Source: DASVSE01 sp036399715 (GTDB lineage Bacteria > Bacteroidota > Rhodothermia > Rhodothermales > Rubricoccaceae). Taken from it: a stretch of DNA of 15,505 nt. The stretch's first letter is position 1; the number at the start of each line of letters is the position of its first letter. The notes below the pieces were generated by a model that searched no databases, was not told where the DNA came from, and was given only the letters and a program-made list of their open reading frames with translations. The position numbers and the translations under genes were made by a program. Shown here in pieces: positions 1-7,557 of the stretch. The stretch is from positions 1 to 15,505 of the forward strand of contig DASWMO010000305.1 of assembly GCA_036399715.1 (NCBI GenBank), given 5' to 3'.

Positions 1-1018
1 AGACGAGGCGGTGCGCGAGCGCGTGCTGGGCGCCGAGGAGCACGCCCGGCGCGCGGCCCGCCCGACGCCGCGCGGCCACGGCCGTGCCCACGCCGACGGC
101 CCACGCGAAGATCTGCTGCTTCAGCGGCCCGCCCTCGGCGACGGTCTTCTGGATCGCCGTGTACACCTTCTCGAACAGCCGCGGGACCGACACGAGGATC
201 GTCGGGTGGACCTCGGGCAGGTCCCGCGCGACCGTATCCGTGCTCTCGGCGTAGACGATGTGGCCGCCGCCCGAGAGCAGCGTGAGGTAGCCCGTCGTGC
301 GCTCGAAGGCGTGGCTGAGCGGCAGGAACGACAGGACCGAGTCGGTCTCGAAGACGTCGATCCGCTCGTGGACGGCGTGGACGTTGGTGGTGATGTTGCG
401 GTGCGTCATGCGGACGCCCTTGGGCTCGCCCGTCGTGCCGGAGGTGTAGATGAGCGCCGAGAGGCTCTCGGGCGTCACGGCCTCGGCCCGCGCCTGGACC
501 TCGGCGTCACGGCCGGCCGCGCGGCCCTCGGCGAGGGCCGTCGCCCACGTCACCACGCCCTCGGTCTCGCCGCCTTTCGGGTGCGACATCGCCACGACGA
601 GCCGCAGGTCGGGGCACTCGGCGAGCGCGGCCGTCGCCTTGCGGACCTGGATCGCCGTCGAGGCGACGACGACGGCCGCGCCGCTGTCGCGCAGGATGGC
701 CGCGACCTGCGGCGCGGGCAGCGTCGGGTAGATGCCCACGTTGACGGCGCCGACGATCTGCGTCGCGAGGTCCGCCGTGGGCCACTCGGGGCGGTTCTCG
801 CTCAGGACCGCCACGCGGTCGCCGGGCGCGACGCCGCGGGCGACGAGGAACGCGGCGAAGGCGCGGACATCGGCCGCGAACGTGTCCCACGAGATATCCT
901 CCCACGCCTTCGTCTCGCGGTTTTTGAAGCCGAGCGCGGCCTTGCCCGTCCCGGCGTAGCGGCCTTCGAGGCCGAGAAACAGCTCGGCGGCGGTGTCGAA
1001 CGGGACGGCGGCGGGCAT
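1..1018 (-). CDS. Long-chain acyl-CoA ligase (AMP-binding), partial, C-terminus outside window
   Basis: This enzyme activates a fatty acid with ATP to an acyl-adenylate and then transfers it to CoA. It is read on the minus strand from ATG at 1018-1016 and stays open to base 1, giving about 339 residues of a family usually near 600, so the C-terminal subdomain is missing from the window. The N-terminus (AAELFLGLEGRYAGTGKAAL) is typical of bacterial FadD15-like synthetases. The AMP-binding P-loop YTSGTTGEPKG lies at residues 191-201 and the FLPLSHAFER motif around 230-240, with the SVPRLFEKVY segment further on. The ATG is chosen because it precedes the conserved N-terminal region and because a TACCTTCG box sits 22 nt upstream. 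It is divergent from the sigma factor gene. Chain-length specificity cannot be read from the sequence. Confidence 0.93.
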   Translation of the reverse strand, partial: MPAAVPFDTAAELFLGLEGRYAGTGKAALGFKNRETKAWEDISWDTFAADVRAFAAFLVARGVAPGDRVAVLSENRPEWPTADLATQIVGAVNVGIYPTLPAPQVAAILRDSGAAVVVASTAIQVRKATAALAECPDLRLVVAMSHPKGGETEGVVTWATALAEGRAAGRDAEVQARAEAVTPESLSALIYTSGTTGEPKGVRMTHRNITTNVHAVHERIDVFETDSVLSFLPLSHAFERTTGYLTLLSGGGHIVYAESTDTVARDLPEVHPTILVSVPRLFEKVYTAIQKTVAEGGPLKQQIFAWAVGVGTAVAARRRAGRAPGVLLGAQHALAHRLV

Positions 1019-1040
1019 GGGGACGCGGGCAGGCAGGCGG

Positions 1041-1048
1041 CGAAGGTA
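1041..1048 (-). promoter_or_regulatory. Putative -7 box (TACCTTCG) of the acyl-CoA ligase
   Basis: On the minus strand TACCTTCG ends 22 nt before the ligase ATG. It matches the Bacteroidota -7 consensus TAnnTTTG at all but one defined position. No clear -33 TTTG/TTG is visible. The surrounding 18 bp (1039-1056) are nearly repeated upstream of the minus-strand lipoprotein (11326-11343). Confidence 0.35.
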
Positions 1049-1155
1049 AAGCGCCGGCCCAGACCGGGCGTTTCCGCGCCCGCACCGCAGCGTCCGCGCG
1101 AGCCGACTGGTTCATCGACAGACCCAACGGCGACAATCGGCGCCGGCCGGCTAGA

Positions 1156-1162
1156 TTCTCGG
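1156..1162 (+). promoter_or_regulatory. TTCTCGG motif 18 nt before the sigma factor start
   Basis: TTCTCGG is followed by exactly 18 nt of C-rich leader and then the GTG at 1181. The same heptamer with the same 18-nt spacing precedes the kinase ATG (1858-1864). It overlaps a TAGATTCT box (1152-1159) that loosely fits TAnnTTTG. This could be a promoter element or a leader signal shared by the pair; the role is inferred. Confidence 0.35.
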
Positions 1163-1180
1163 CTCCCCGCCCGCCCCGCC

Positions 1181-1798
1181 GTGGCCGACCCTTCCGCACT
1201 GCGGCCCGGCGCCCACTCGCCCGGCGACGACGTGACGCACCTGCTGCACGACCTCGCCGGCGGCGACGGCCGCGCGGCGGACCGCGTGATGCCGCTCGTC
1301 TACGCCGAGCTCCGGCGGATTGCGCGTTCGCACCTCGGCCGCGAGCGCGACGGGCACACGCTCGCCCCGACGGACCTCGTCCACGAGGCCTTCCTGCGCC
1401 TCGCCGACGCGACGCAGGTTTCGTGGCAGGGCCGCGCCCACTTCTACGCCGTCGCGGCAGGCGTCATGCGGCGGCTGCTCGTGGACTGGGCCCGCGCCCG
1501 CCGCGCCGAGAAGCGCGGCGGCGGGGCACCGCGCGTCTCGCTCGACGCGACGGGCGTCGCGGACCGCCTCGGGCAGACCGACCGCGACGACGCTCTGCTG
1601 GCGCTCGACGAGGCCCTCGCGGACCTCGCCCGCCGCTCCGAGCGTCAGGCCCGCGTCGTCGAGTGCCGGACGTTTGCCGGCCTCACCATCGAGGAGACCG
1701 CCGAGGCCCTCGGCGTCTCGCCGACGACCGTCCGCATGGACTGGCGCCTCGCGCGGGCGTGGCTCGCCGCCGTGCTCGGTCCCGACACCGAGCGCTGA
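1181..1798 (+). CDS. ECF RNA polymerase sigma factor, TIGR02999 / kinase-associated type
   Basis: A 205-residue extracytoplasmic-function sigma factor that directs RNA polymerase to a small regulon. Region 2 covers roughly residues 35-105 (VYAELRRIARSHL, then TDLVHEAFLRLAD, then AAGVMRRLLVDWARARRAEKRGG). Region 4 covers about 130-200, with FAGLTIEETAEALGVSPTTV and the RLARAWL ending typical of TIGR02999. The acidic DAED-type motif of region 2.2 is replaced by APTD, placing Thr64 where a charged residue is usual. The GTG at 1181 is chosen because of the TTCTCGG-N18 leader shared with the kinase; GTG at 1232 (188 residues, beginning THLLHDL) is a reasonable alternative. The long upstream extension of the frame is antisense to the acyl-CoA ligase and is not coding. 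The kinase follows 84 nt downstream. No anti-sigma factor is visible. Confidence 0.88.
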   Translation: MADPSALRPGAHSPGDDVTHLLHDLAGGDGRAADRVMPLVYAELRRIARSHLGRERDGHTLAPTDLVHEAFLRLADATQVSWQGRAHFYAVAAGVMRRLLVDWARARRAEKRGGGAPRVSLDATGVADRLGQTDRDDALLALDEALADLARRSERQARVVECRTFAGLTIEETAEALGVSPTTVRMDWRLARAWLAAVLGPDTER

Positions 1799-1857
1799 GG
1801 CGGCGGTGCTGGATGCTGCATACCGGGACGCCGCTCGGGTGCGCCCCGTTTATCGCT

Positions 1858-1864
1858 TTCTCGG
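1858..1864 (+). promoter_or_regulatory. TTCTCGG motif 18 nt before the kinase start
   Basis: This is the same heptamer and the same 18-nt distance to the start codon as in front of the sigma factor gene, again followed by a C-rich leader. It may allow the kinase to be transcribed from its own promoter as well as by read-through from the sigma gene. Confidence 0.33.
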
Positions 1865-1882
1865 TAGACCGCCCCGCCCCCG

Positions 1883-4243
1883 ATGACCCCACTGCCCCCC
1901 GACCGCTGGCCCGAAGTCGAAGCGCTCTTCGCCGCCGCGACCGAGCATGCCGACGCCGAGGCGCTTCTCGCCGCAACCGAGCCCGCCCTCGCCGCCGAAG
2001 TCCGCGCCCTGCTCGCCGCCGACCGGACGGCCTCCGACGCGGTCCTCGCCGACTTCGGGACGCTCCTCGTCGACGCGAGCCTCGACCTCATCGCCGGCCT
2101 CGACCGCGGGCCAGACCGCGACGGCGGCCTCGCGCCGGGCACGCGCGTCGGCCCGTGGATGGTCGAGGACGAGATCGGGGCCGGCGGCATGGGCGTCGTC
2201 TACCGCGCCCGCCGCGCCGACGGCATCCACGAGCAGGCCGTCGCGCTCAAGGTCGTCCGCCGGGGAATGGACTCCGTCGCCGTCGTGCGGCGCTTCGTGC
2301 AGGAGCGCGCGGTCCTCGCCGGGCTGGACCACCCGGGCATCGCGCGCCTGCTCGACGGCGGGACGGCCCCCGACGGTCGCCCGTACCTCGTCCTCGACCT
2401 CGTCGACGGCGTGCCTGTGACCGAGTGGGCAGACGGCTGCCGCGCGAGCGTCGAGGCGCGCGTCGCCGTCTTCATTCAGGTCTGCGAGGCCGTCGCGCAC
2501 GCCCACCGCCGCCTCGTCGTCCACCGCGACCTCAAGCCGTCCAACATCCTCGTCGCCGACGCCGACGAGGCCGGCGCGGCGCCGCGCGTGACGCTGCTCG
2601 ACTTCGGCGTCGCCCACCTGCTCGACGCCCCCGCCGACGCGCTCACGATCACCGGCGACGGGCCGCGCCCGATGACGCCCGGCTACGCCGCGCCCGAGCA
2701 ACTCGCCGGCGCGCCCGTCACGACGGCGACGGACGTCTACGCGCTCGGGGTCATCCTCTACGAGCTGCTCACCGGCTGCCGCCCGCCCGCTCGCCTCGCC
2801 GGGCCCGCCCTCCGCGCCGCACCCTCGCGCCCGTCGACCGCGATGGAACCGCCGCGCCGGACCGGCACGCGTGCCGGAGGGACTGGCACAGGGACCGGTG
2901 CCGACCGTGACAGCCGCGATGCAGTTGCCCTCGCTGCTGCGCGCGACCTGACACCTGACCGCCTCCAGCGACGTCTCCGCGGCGACCTCGACGCCATCGT
3001 GATGAAGGCCCTCCGCCCCGAACCCGAGGCGCGCTACGCTAGCGTGGACGCCCTCGCGGACGACCTCCGGCGGCACCTCGGCGGCCTGCCTGTCGCGGCC
3101 CGCGACGGGAGCGCGCGCTACGTCGCCGGGCGGTTCGTGCGGCGCCACCGGTGGAGCGTCGCGGCCAGCCTGCTGGCCATGGCCCTGCTCGCGGGGGGCG
3201 TTGCCGTCGTCACCGCCCAGAACCGCCGGGTCGTCCGTGAGCGGGACAAGGCGGAGGAGATCGCTTCCGTCCTCGAGACCCTCTTCCTCGACGTCGACCC
3301 CGGCGGACCGAACGGGGCCCCGGCGACGCTCCACGACGTCCTCGACGCTGGGGCGGCGCGCGTCCAGGCGCTCAGCGACACCCCGGACGCCCAAGCCCAC
3401 CTGCTCGACGTCCTCGCCCGCGTCTACCGCGCCCTCGCCGACTACGACCGCGCGCTCCCACTCCACCGCGCGGCCGTACAGGCCGCCACCCGCGCGCACG
3501 GGCCTGCCGCGCCCGAGACGCTCCTCGCGCGCCACCACCTCGCATACCTCCTGGACCAGATGGGCCGCGGCGCTGAGGCCGAGCGGATCTACCGCGACGT
3601 GCTCGCCGCGCGCCGCCGGTCCGACGACCCCGACGGGCTCGTCGAGAGCTACTCGGACCTGTCCGCCTTCGTCCTCCGCCTCGGTCGCCCTGCCGAGGCG
3701 GCGGCGCTCGCGCACGATGGCCTCGCCGTGCTCGAACGCTACCCCTACGCCGGGCCCCCGGACCTCGAGGGGCCGCTCTCACGGGCCTCCTTCCTCACCG
3801 TCCTCGCCCAGACGGACGAGGCAGACGGGCGGCCCGACGCCGCCGAAGGGCGCCTCCGGGAGGCAGTCGCCATCTACGCCCGCACGCGCGGGCCGGAGCA
3901 CACCTACACCGCTGCTGCTGAGACGTCGCTCGGCGCCCTCCTCGCCCGGCGCGGCCGGCACGCCGAGGCGGACCGGCTCCTGCGCCACGCTGTCGGCGTC
4001 CAGACGCGCACGTGGGGCCCGGCCCACCCGTGGACGACCGGCGCCCTCATGGCGCGCGCCGCGGCCCGCGCCCGAGCCGGGGACGCCAGCGCTGCACGGG
4101 CCCTCTTGGCCGACGTCCGCGCACGGGTCGGGAGCGACAGCGCCCGGGTGGCCGACCTCGACCAGAGCGAGCACCGGATCGACTCCCTCTCCGCCGGCTC
4201 CGCGAGGCGCTCCTCCGTCCCTGCTCGTGCGGGGAATGGCTAG
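1883..4243 (+). CDS. Transmembrane Ser/Thr protein kinase with C-terminal TPR domain
   Basis: A 786-residue Hanks-type kinase. An N-terminal helical region of about 90 residues (RWPEVEALF...EVRALLAAD) is usual in this subfamily. The kinase domain runs from about residue 90 to 390, with glycine loop IGAGGMGVVY near 98-107, catalytic Lys123 in VALKVV, HRDLKPSN with Asp216, DFG at 240-242 and GYAAPEQ. One hydrophobic helix at about 425-446 follows a basic stretch (RRHRW), so the kinase should face the cytoplasm and the C-terminal part the periplasm. Residues about 460-755 hold TPR-like repeats (for example ARVYRALADYDRALPLHRAA and SLGALLARRGRHAEADRLLR) that probably bind a peptide or protein signal. 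All catalytic motifs are intact. The gene follows the ECF sigma factor, its most likely substrate (inference); such pairs are known in several phyla. Confidence 0.93.
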   Translation: MTPLPPDRWPEVEALFAAATEHADAEALLAATEPALAAEVRALLAADRTASDAVLADFGTLLVDASLDLIAGLDRGPDRDGGLAPGTRVGPWMVEDEIGAGGMGVVYRARRADGIHEQAVALKVVRRGMDSVAVVRRFVQERAVLAGLDHPGIARLLDGGTAPDGRPYLVLDLVDGVPVTEWADGCRASVEARVAVFIQVCEAVAHAHRRLVVHRDLKPSNILVADADEAGAAPRVTLLDFGVAHLLDAPADALTITGDGPRPMTPGYAAPEQLAGAPVTTATDVYALGVILYELLTGCRPPARLAGPALRAAPSRPSTAMEPPRRTGTRAGGTGTGTGADRDSRDAVALAAARDLTPDRLQRRLRGDLDAIVMKALRPEPEARYASVDALADDLRRHLGGLPVAARDGSARYVAGRFVRRHRWSVAASLLAMALLAGGVAVVTAQNRRVVRERDKAEEIASVLETLFLDVDPGGPNGAPATLHDVLDAGAARVQALSDTPDAQAHLLDVLARVYRALADYDRALPLHRAAVQAATRAHGPAAPETLLARHHLAYLLDQMGRGAEAERIYRDVLAARRRSDDPDGLVESYSDLSAFVLRLGRPAEAAALAHDGLAVLERYPYAGPPDLEGPLSRASFLTVLAQTDEADGRPDAAEGRLREAVAIYARTRGPEHTYTAAAETSLGALLARRGRHAEADRLLRHAVGVQTRTWGPAHPWTTGALMARAAARARAGDASAARALLADVRARVGSDSARVADLDQSEHRIDSLSAGSARRSSVPARAGNG

Positions 4244-4260
4244 CGGATGCCGGTGACCGG

Positions 4261-4279
4261 TCCGGGCCTCGTGCCCGGA
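4261..4279 (+). terminator. Stem-loop just after the kinase stop
   Basis: TCCGGGC and GCCCGGA form a perfect 7-bp stem with a 5-nt loop, beginning 17 nt after the kinase stop codon. No T-run follows, so it may act in mRNA 3' end protection or as a weak terminator. Confidence 0.4.
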
Positions 4280-4322
4280 GCTACCGCCGACGGAGCCTGC
4301 GAACGACGACATCGTGCTTGCC

Positions 4323-4350
4323 AGACGCGGGCCGGAGCAGACGCGGGCCG
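4323..4350. repeat. Short tandem direct repeat, 12 bp at 16-bp spacing
   Basis: AGACGCGGGCCG occurs at 4323-4334 and again at 4339-4350 in the space between the convergent kinase and T9SS-cargo genes. The second copy forms part of the left arm of the hairpin at 4342-4377, so the first copy could offer an alternative pairing partner. Function unknown. Confidence 0.45.
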
Positions 4351-4377
4351 CACGCCCACCACAGCGTGCGACCCGCG
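4342..4377 (-). terminator. Strong GC hairpin between convergent genes
   Basis: Bases 4342-4355 pair with 4364-4377 around an 8-nt loop. All 14 positions pair in the minus-strand transcript, one as a G-U wobble that becomes a C-A mismatch in the plus-strand transcript. The hairpin therefore fits the minus-strand T9SS cargo gene better, whose stop is 25 nt upstream of it. There is no T-tract. Confidence 0.55.
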
Positions 4378-4402
4378 CATGACCGGCCTCGCCTTGGCAG
4401 GC

Positions 4403-7400
4403 TCAGCGGACGACCGTGACGGTCCGGGCAATGCGCCCGGCAGTCCCGTCTAGCCGGAGGACGTACACGCCCGGCGCCAGCGCGCCCGCGTCGAGGCGGG
4501 CCTCGTGGGTGCCGGCCGCCTGCGCGCCACCGGCAAGGACGGCGACCTGGCGGCCGAGGACGTCGACGACGACGAGCCGGGCTGTCCCGGAGACGGGGAG
4601 CGTGTAGCGGACGGCGACCGGCCCGCGCATGGGGTTGGCGACGGTGAGCGTCGGCCCGCTCTCGCCCGCGACGGCCTCGGACGCCGTCGGGCCCTGGGGC
4701 GCCCCGGTCTCGTCTGTCGCCGTCATCGAGACGGGCGGCCCGTTCTGGTTGGCCGCCGGGTCCATGAACCCGGCGATCAGGAGCGTGGCCAGCGCGCTGT
4801 TCGCGTCGATCGTGAGCGCCGACGTCTGGACGAGCGAGCCGTCGGACGACCGGCGGGCCTCGACGGTGTACGTCCCGGGCGCGATCAGGGCCGGGGGCGC
4901 GGCTTCGTCGTACGAGAGATCGTCGGCGAGCACCTGCCCGGTTTCCACGACGGTCACGTCGAGCTGTGGCGCGTCCGTCACGGTGTTGATAACGGCGAGC
5001 GAGACGGCACTCTGGAAGGGCTCGTCGGGCTGGTTGCCGAAGAAGAGGAGCGGGACCCGCTGGAGATGGAGCGCGAACCCGATCAGCTCCGGGTTGTCGG
5101 CGTACATCCCGAGCAGCTCCTCGGCGACCCCGGAGAGTGAGAGGAGGGTCCGCCCGGACGGAACGGCGGGGACCGTGAAGGTGAAGTTCCTTGGCGCGCC
5201 AGGGAGCGGCAGCGGGGTCTCCAGCCGGATCCGGACGGTGAGCGGCTGACCGGGCGTCACCGGGACGAACGCACTGGCGCCGCGGTAGGAGACCCTCGCG
5301 TCGGGCGTGGTCGCCGTGGGGTCCCGGTTGATGAACACCTCGATCCTGCCGGTGTCCTCCGTCCCGGGCGCCAGCGAGGCCGCCCCGTGGACGATCTGGA
5401 CCTCAGCCTCCGGGGCGACCCGCACGGCGAGCGAGAACCCGTCGCCGGCCTCGACCTGGAAGACGTCGTAGAGGTCCTCCGGGACGGCCAACTCGCCGCT
5501 GGCGTTCGACCCCCACCCGGTCGGGCGCCCGTCGGGGCGGAGCGCGAGCCCGTGCTGCGTGCCCATGCTGATGCCGTAGGCGTCCGGAAAGTTCGGGGGG
5601 ACGTCGGCGGCCGGCCCGGACCCCCACGTCTCGACCGAGAGGTCGTCGTGGACGACGCCGACGGCCTGTATGCCGCAGTCGATCTCGACGACGTTCGCGA
5701 GGCCAGCGGGCGGGGCCGGCGCGAGCTGGCCCCACGTCACGACGGTCCCGTTGCGCCGGAGGGCAGCCCCGAACGACGGGCACGCGGCCACCTGCACGAC
5801 GTCCGCGAGGCCGGCCGGGACCGTCGTCTGGCCGAACGCCTCCTGGCCCCACGCGGCGACCGTCCCGTCGCGCCGGAGCGCGAGCGCGAGCGTCCCGGTC
5901 GCGGAGATCTGGGCGACGTCGGCGAGCCCGGTGGGCGGGGGGAAGAGCCCCCATCCGACGACGGTCCCGTCGCGGCGGAGCGCGTACGACGTCCGGTCGT
6001 TGGCCGCGACCTGGGTCACGCCCGAGAGCCCGGCCGGGACGGTCTGCTGGCCATCCATCCCCGAGCCCCACGCGGTGACCGTTCCGTCCGTACGGAGGGC
6101 GACGACGTGCTCCCGCCCGGCGGCCACCCGAATCACGTCGCCGACGTCGGACGGGATGGTCAGCACGCCCTCGGCGTTGGACCCCCATCCGACGACCTGG
6201 ACCCCCGGCGGCTGCGGTGGAGGCCGCGGCGCCTCGAACACGAACGCCGCGCCCACGCCGCCCTCCCCACGGCCCAGCGCTCCGACGAGGTAGGTGTCGC
6301 CCCAGACGGCGACTGCGCTGCCGAATGCGTCGCCGGACGCCCGGTCGGCTGCGACGAGGCGCGCGGTCTGCACGTAGGAGCCGCTCGCGTCGGGCGCGAA
6401 CACATAGGCCGCACCAATTCCGCCGTTCTCGCTCCCGGCGCCCACGAGCACGCGGCCGGTGGCAGAGATCGCAAGCCGCGAGCCGAACCCGCTGCTGTTC
6501 TGGGCCGGGATGGTGAAATCCGTGAAGAAAGACCACGCGCTCGATGCCGATACATACCGGAACGCGGCGACTGTGTTGTTCACCGAGTTCGGCCCGTTTG
6601 GCCTCGTGACCAGCACGATCCCGTTTCTTAGTGCGAACGACCGGACGCGCTGGCCGGCGACTGGCTGCCTGACGAGGTTGGCCTCCTGCGTCCACGCGCC
6701 CGGGTTGTGGCGGTAGACGTAGACCGCGCCCCCGTTCGCGGCGGTGTTGTTGTAGCTCTCCAGGGGCGCACTCGCCACGAGGAGGTTATCCTCAATCGCG
6801 ACGTCATTGCCAAACCGACTGTCGGTGCGGCCGCCGAAGATCCGCGCGCGCTGGGCCCATGCCCCGCCAGCCCTTTCGAAAACGTAAACGGCACCGACGA
6901 GCGGAGCCCCCACCGCGAGCTGCTCGCCGTCGAGTGAGAGCGACGACCCGAAGGCGTCATTGGGCTCGGACTCGGTCGGCACCAGCCGGGCCTCCTGCTG
7001 CCACGCCCCCGTCTGCGCGTTGCGGCGGAAGAGGTACGTCACGCCCCGGCGGACGAAGGCCGAGACCTCGATCTCGGCCGCGATGGCGACGCGGTCGCCG
7101 GACGCCGAGATGGCCCGCCCGAACGCGACGTCGCTCGTCGTGCCGGGCCGGAGGGTGGTCGTGAGTGCCCACCCGCCGCTGGCGGCCCGGTCGTACACGA
7201 ACACCGACCCTGCAAAGGCGGGGCCGTTCGAGTTCACGAATGCGGTCGAGCCGGAGAGGGCGACCTGGTTGCCGAACGCGTCGCTCGCGGCAGGCGAGGG
7301 GGACTGGAGCAGGGCCGTCTGCACGGGAACGTTCTGGGACGCCGCCGTCGGGGATATGCCGGACGTGGCGACGAGCGCCGCGAGGAGATAAGTGAAGGGG

Positions 7401-7405
7401 CGCAT
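4403..7405 (-). CDS. T9SS-secreted protein with FG-GAP-like and RCC1-like propellers, DUF4397-like modules and sorting domain
   Basis: A 1000-residue exported protein. A signal peptide (residues 1 to about 23, ending SPTAAS) is followed by seven FG-GAP-like repeats (about 30-392) of the type DAFGxxVAxxGxxxxVGAP...AxVF, as in integrin-type propellers. Seven RCC1-like repeats follow (about 402-662), each with a TVxxWG strand, a VxxVAA step and ALRRDG. Two DUF4397-like beta modules come next (about 667-790 and 805-895, the first opening VQIVHGAAS). The C-terminus (about 915-1000: ANPMRGPVAVRYTL, VVDVLGRQVAVL, APGVYVLRLDG, ARTVTVVR) is a T9SS type A sorting domain, removed on export to the cell surface. 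No catalytic motif was recognised, so an adhesin or ligand-binding surface role is likely (inference). The gene is convergent to the kinase and divergent from valS; a link to the sigma/kinase pair is only positional. Confidence 0.88.
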   Translation of the reverse strand: MRPFTYLLAALVATSGISPTAASQNVPVQTALLQSPSPAASDAFGNQVALSGSTAFVNSNGPAFAGSVFVYDRAASGGWALTTTLRPGTTSDVAFGRAISASGDRVAIAAEIEVSAFVRRGVTYLFRRNAQTGAWQQEARLVPTESEPNDAFGSSLSLDGEQLAVGAPLVGAVYVFERAGGAWAQRARIFGGRTDSRFGNDVAIEDNLLVASAPLESYNNTAANGGAVYVYRHNPGAWTQEANLVRQPVAGQRVRSFALRNGIVLVTRPNGPNSVNNTVAAFRYVSASSAWSFFTDFTIPAQNSSGFGSRLAISATGRVLVGAGSENGGIGAAYVFAPDASGSYVQTARLVAADRASGDAFGSAVAVWGDTYLVGALGRGEGGVGAAFVFEAPRPPPQPPGVQVVGWGSNAEGVLTIPSDVGDVIRVAAGREHVVALRTDGTVTAWGSGMDGQQTVPAGLSGVTQVAANDRTSYALRRDGTVVGWGLFPPPTGLADVAQISATGTLALALRRDGTVAAWGQEAFGQTTVPAGLADVVQVAACPSFGAALRRNGTVVTWGQLAPAPPAGLANVVEIDCGIQAVGVVHDDLSVETWGSGPAADVPPNFPDAYGISMGTQHGLALRPDGRPTGWGSNASGELAVPEDLYDVFQVEAGDGFSLAVRVAPEAEVQIVHGAASLAPGTEDTGRIEVFINRDPTATTPDARVSYRGASAFVPVTPGQPLTVRIRLETPLPLPGAPRNFTFTVPAVPSGRTLLSLSGVAEELLGMYADNPELIGFALHLQRVPLLFFGNQPDEPFQSAVSLAVINTVTDAPQLDVTVVETGQVLADDLSYDEAAPPALIAPGTYTVEARRSSDGSLVQTSALTIDANSALATLLIAGFMDPAANQNGPPVSMTATDETGAPQGPTASEAVAGESGPTLTVANPMRGPVAVRYTLPVSGTARLVVVDVLGRQVAVLAGGAQAAGTHEARLDAGALAPGVYVLRLDGTAGRIARTVTVVR

Positions 7406-7524
7406 CGGCGCTGGAGGAAGGTGTGCCCTCTATGCGAGAACAGCCTCCTGACCGAGCGGCTCGCGCTTGCTTTTCTGCGCCGCGCCCGGCCGAGCCTTCA
7501 TCCCGCCTCCCCGGCGCGCCTCGG

Positions 7525-7532
7525 TAGCTTGG
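7525..7532 (+). promoter_or_regulatory. Putative -7 box (TAGCTTGG) of valS
   Basis: TAGCTTGG lies 25 nt before the valS ATG and fits TAnnTTTG at all but one defined position. No -33 TTG is evident at the expected distance. It lies in the 152-bp divergent region between valS and the T9SS cargo gene; no convincing box was found for the latter. Confidence 0.35.
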
Positions 7533-7557
7533 CCGCTCACCCCGCCGACGCCCGCCG

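Noticed and set aside
11..1180. Long plus-strand open frame upstream of the sigma factor
   Set aside because: It is the antisense of the acyl-CoA ligase gene, is Arg/Gly/Asp-rich and matches no family; only the part from about 1181 is sigma factor.
1850..3715. 621-residue minus-strand open frame opposite the kinase
   Set aside because: It mirrors the kinase codons, an artefact of high GC with few stops; the plus strand carries all kinase and TPR motifs.
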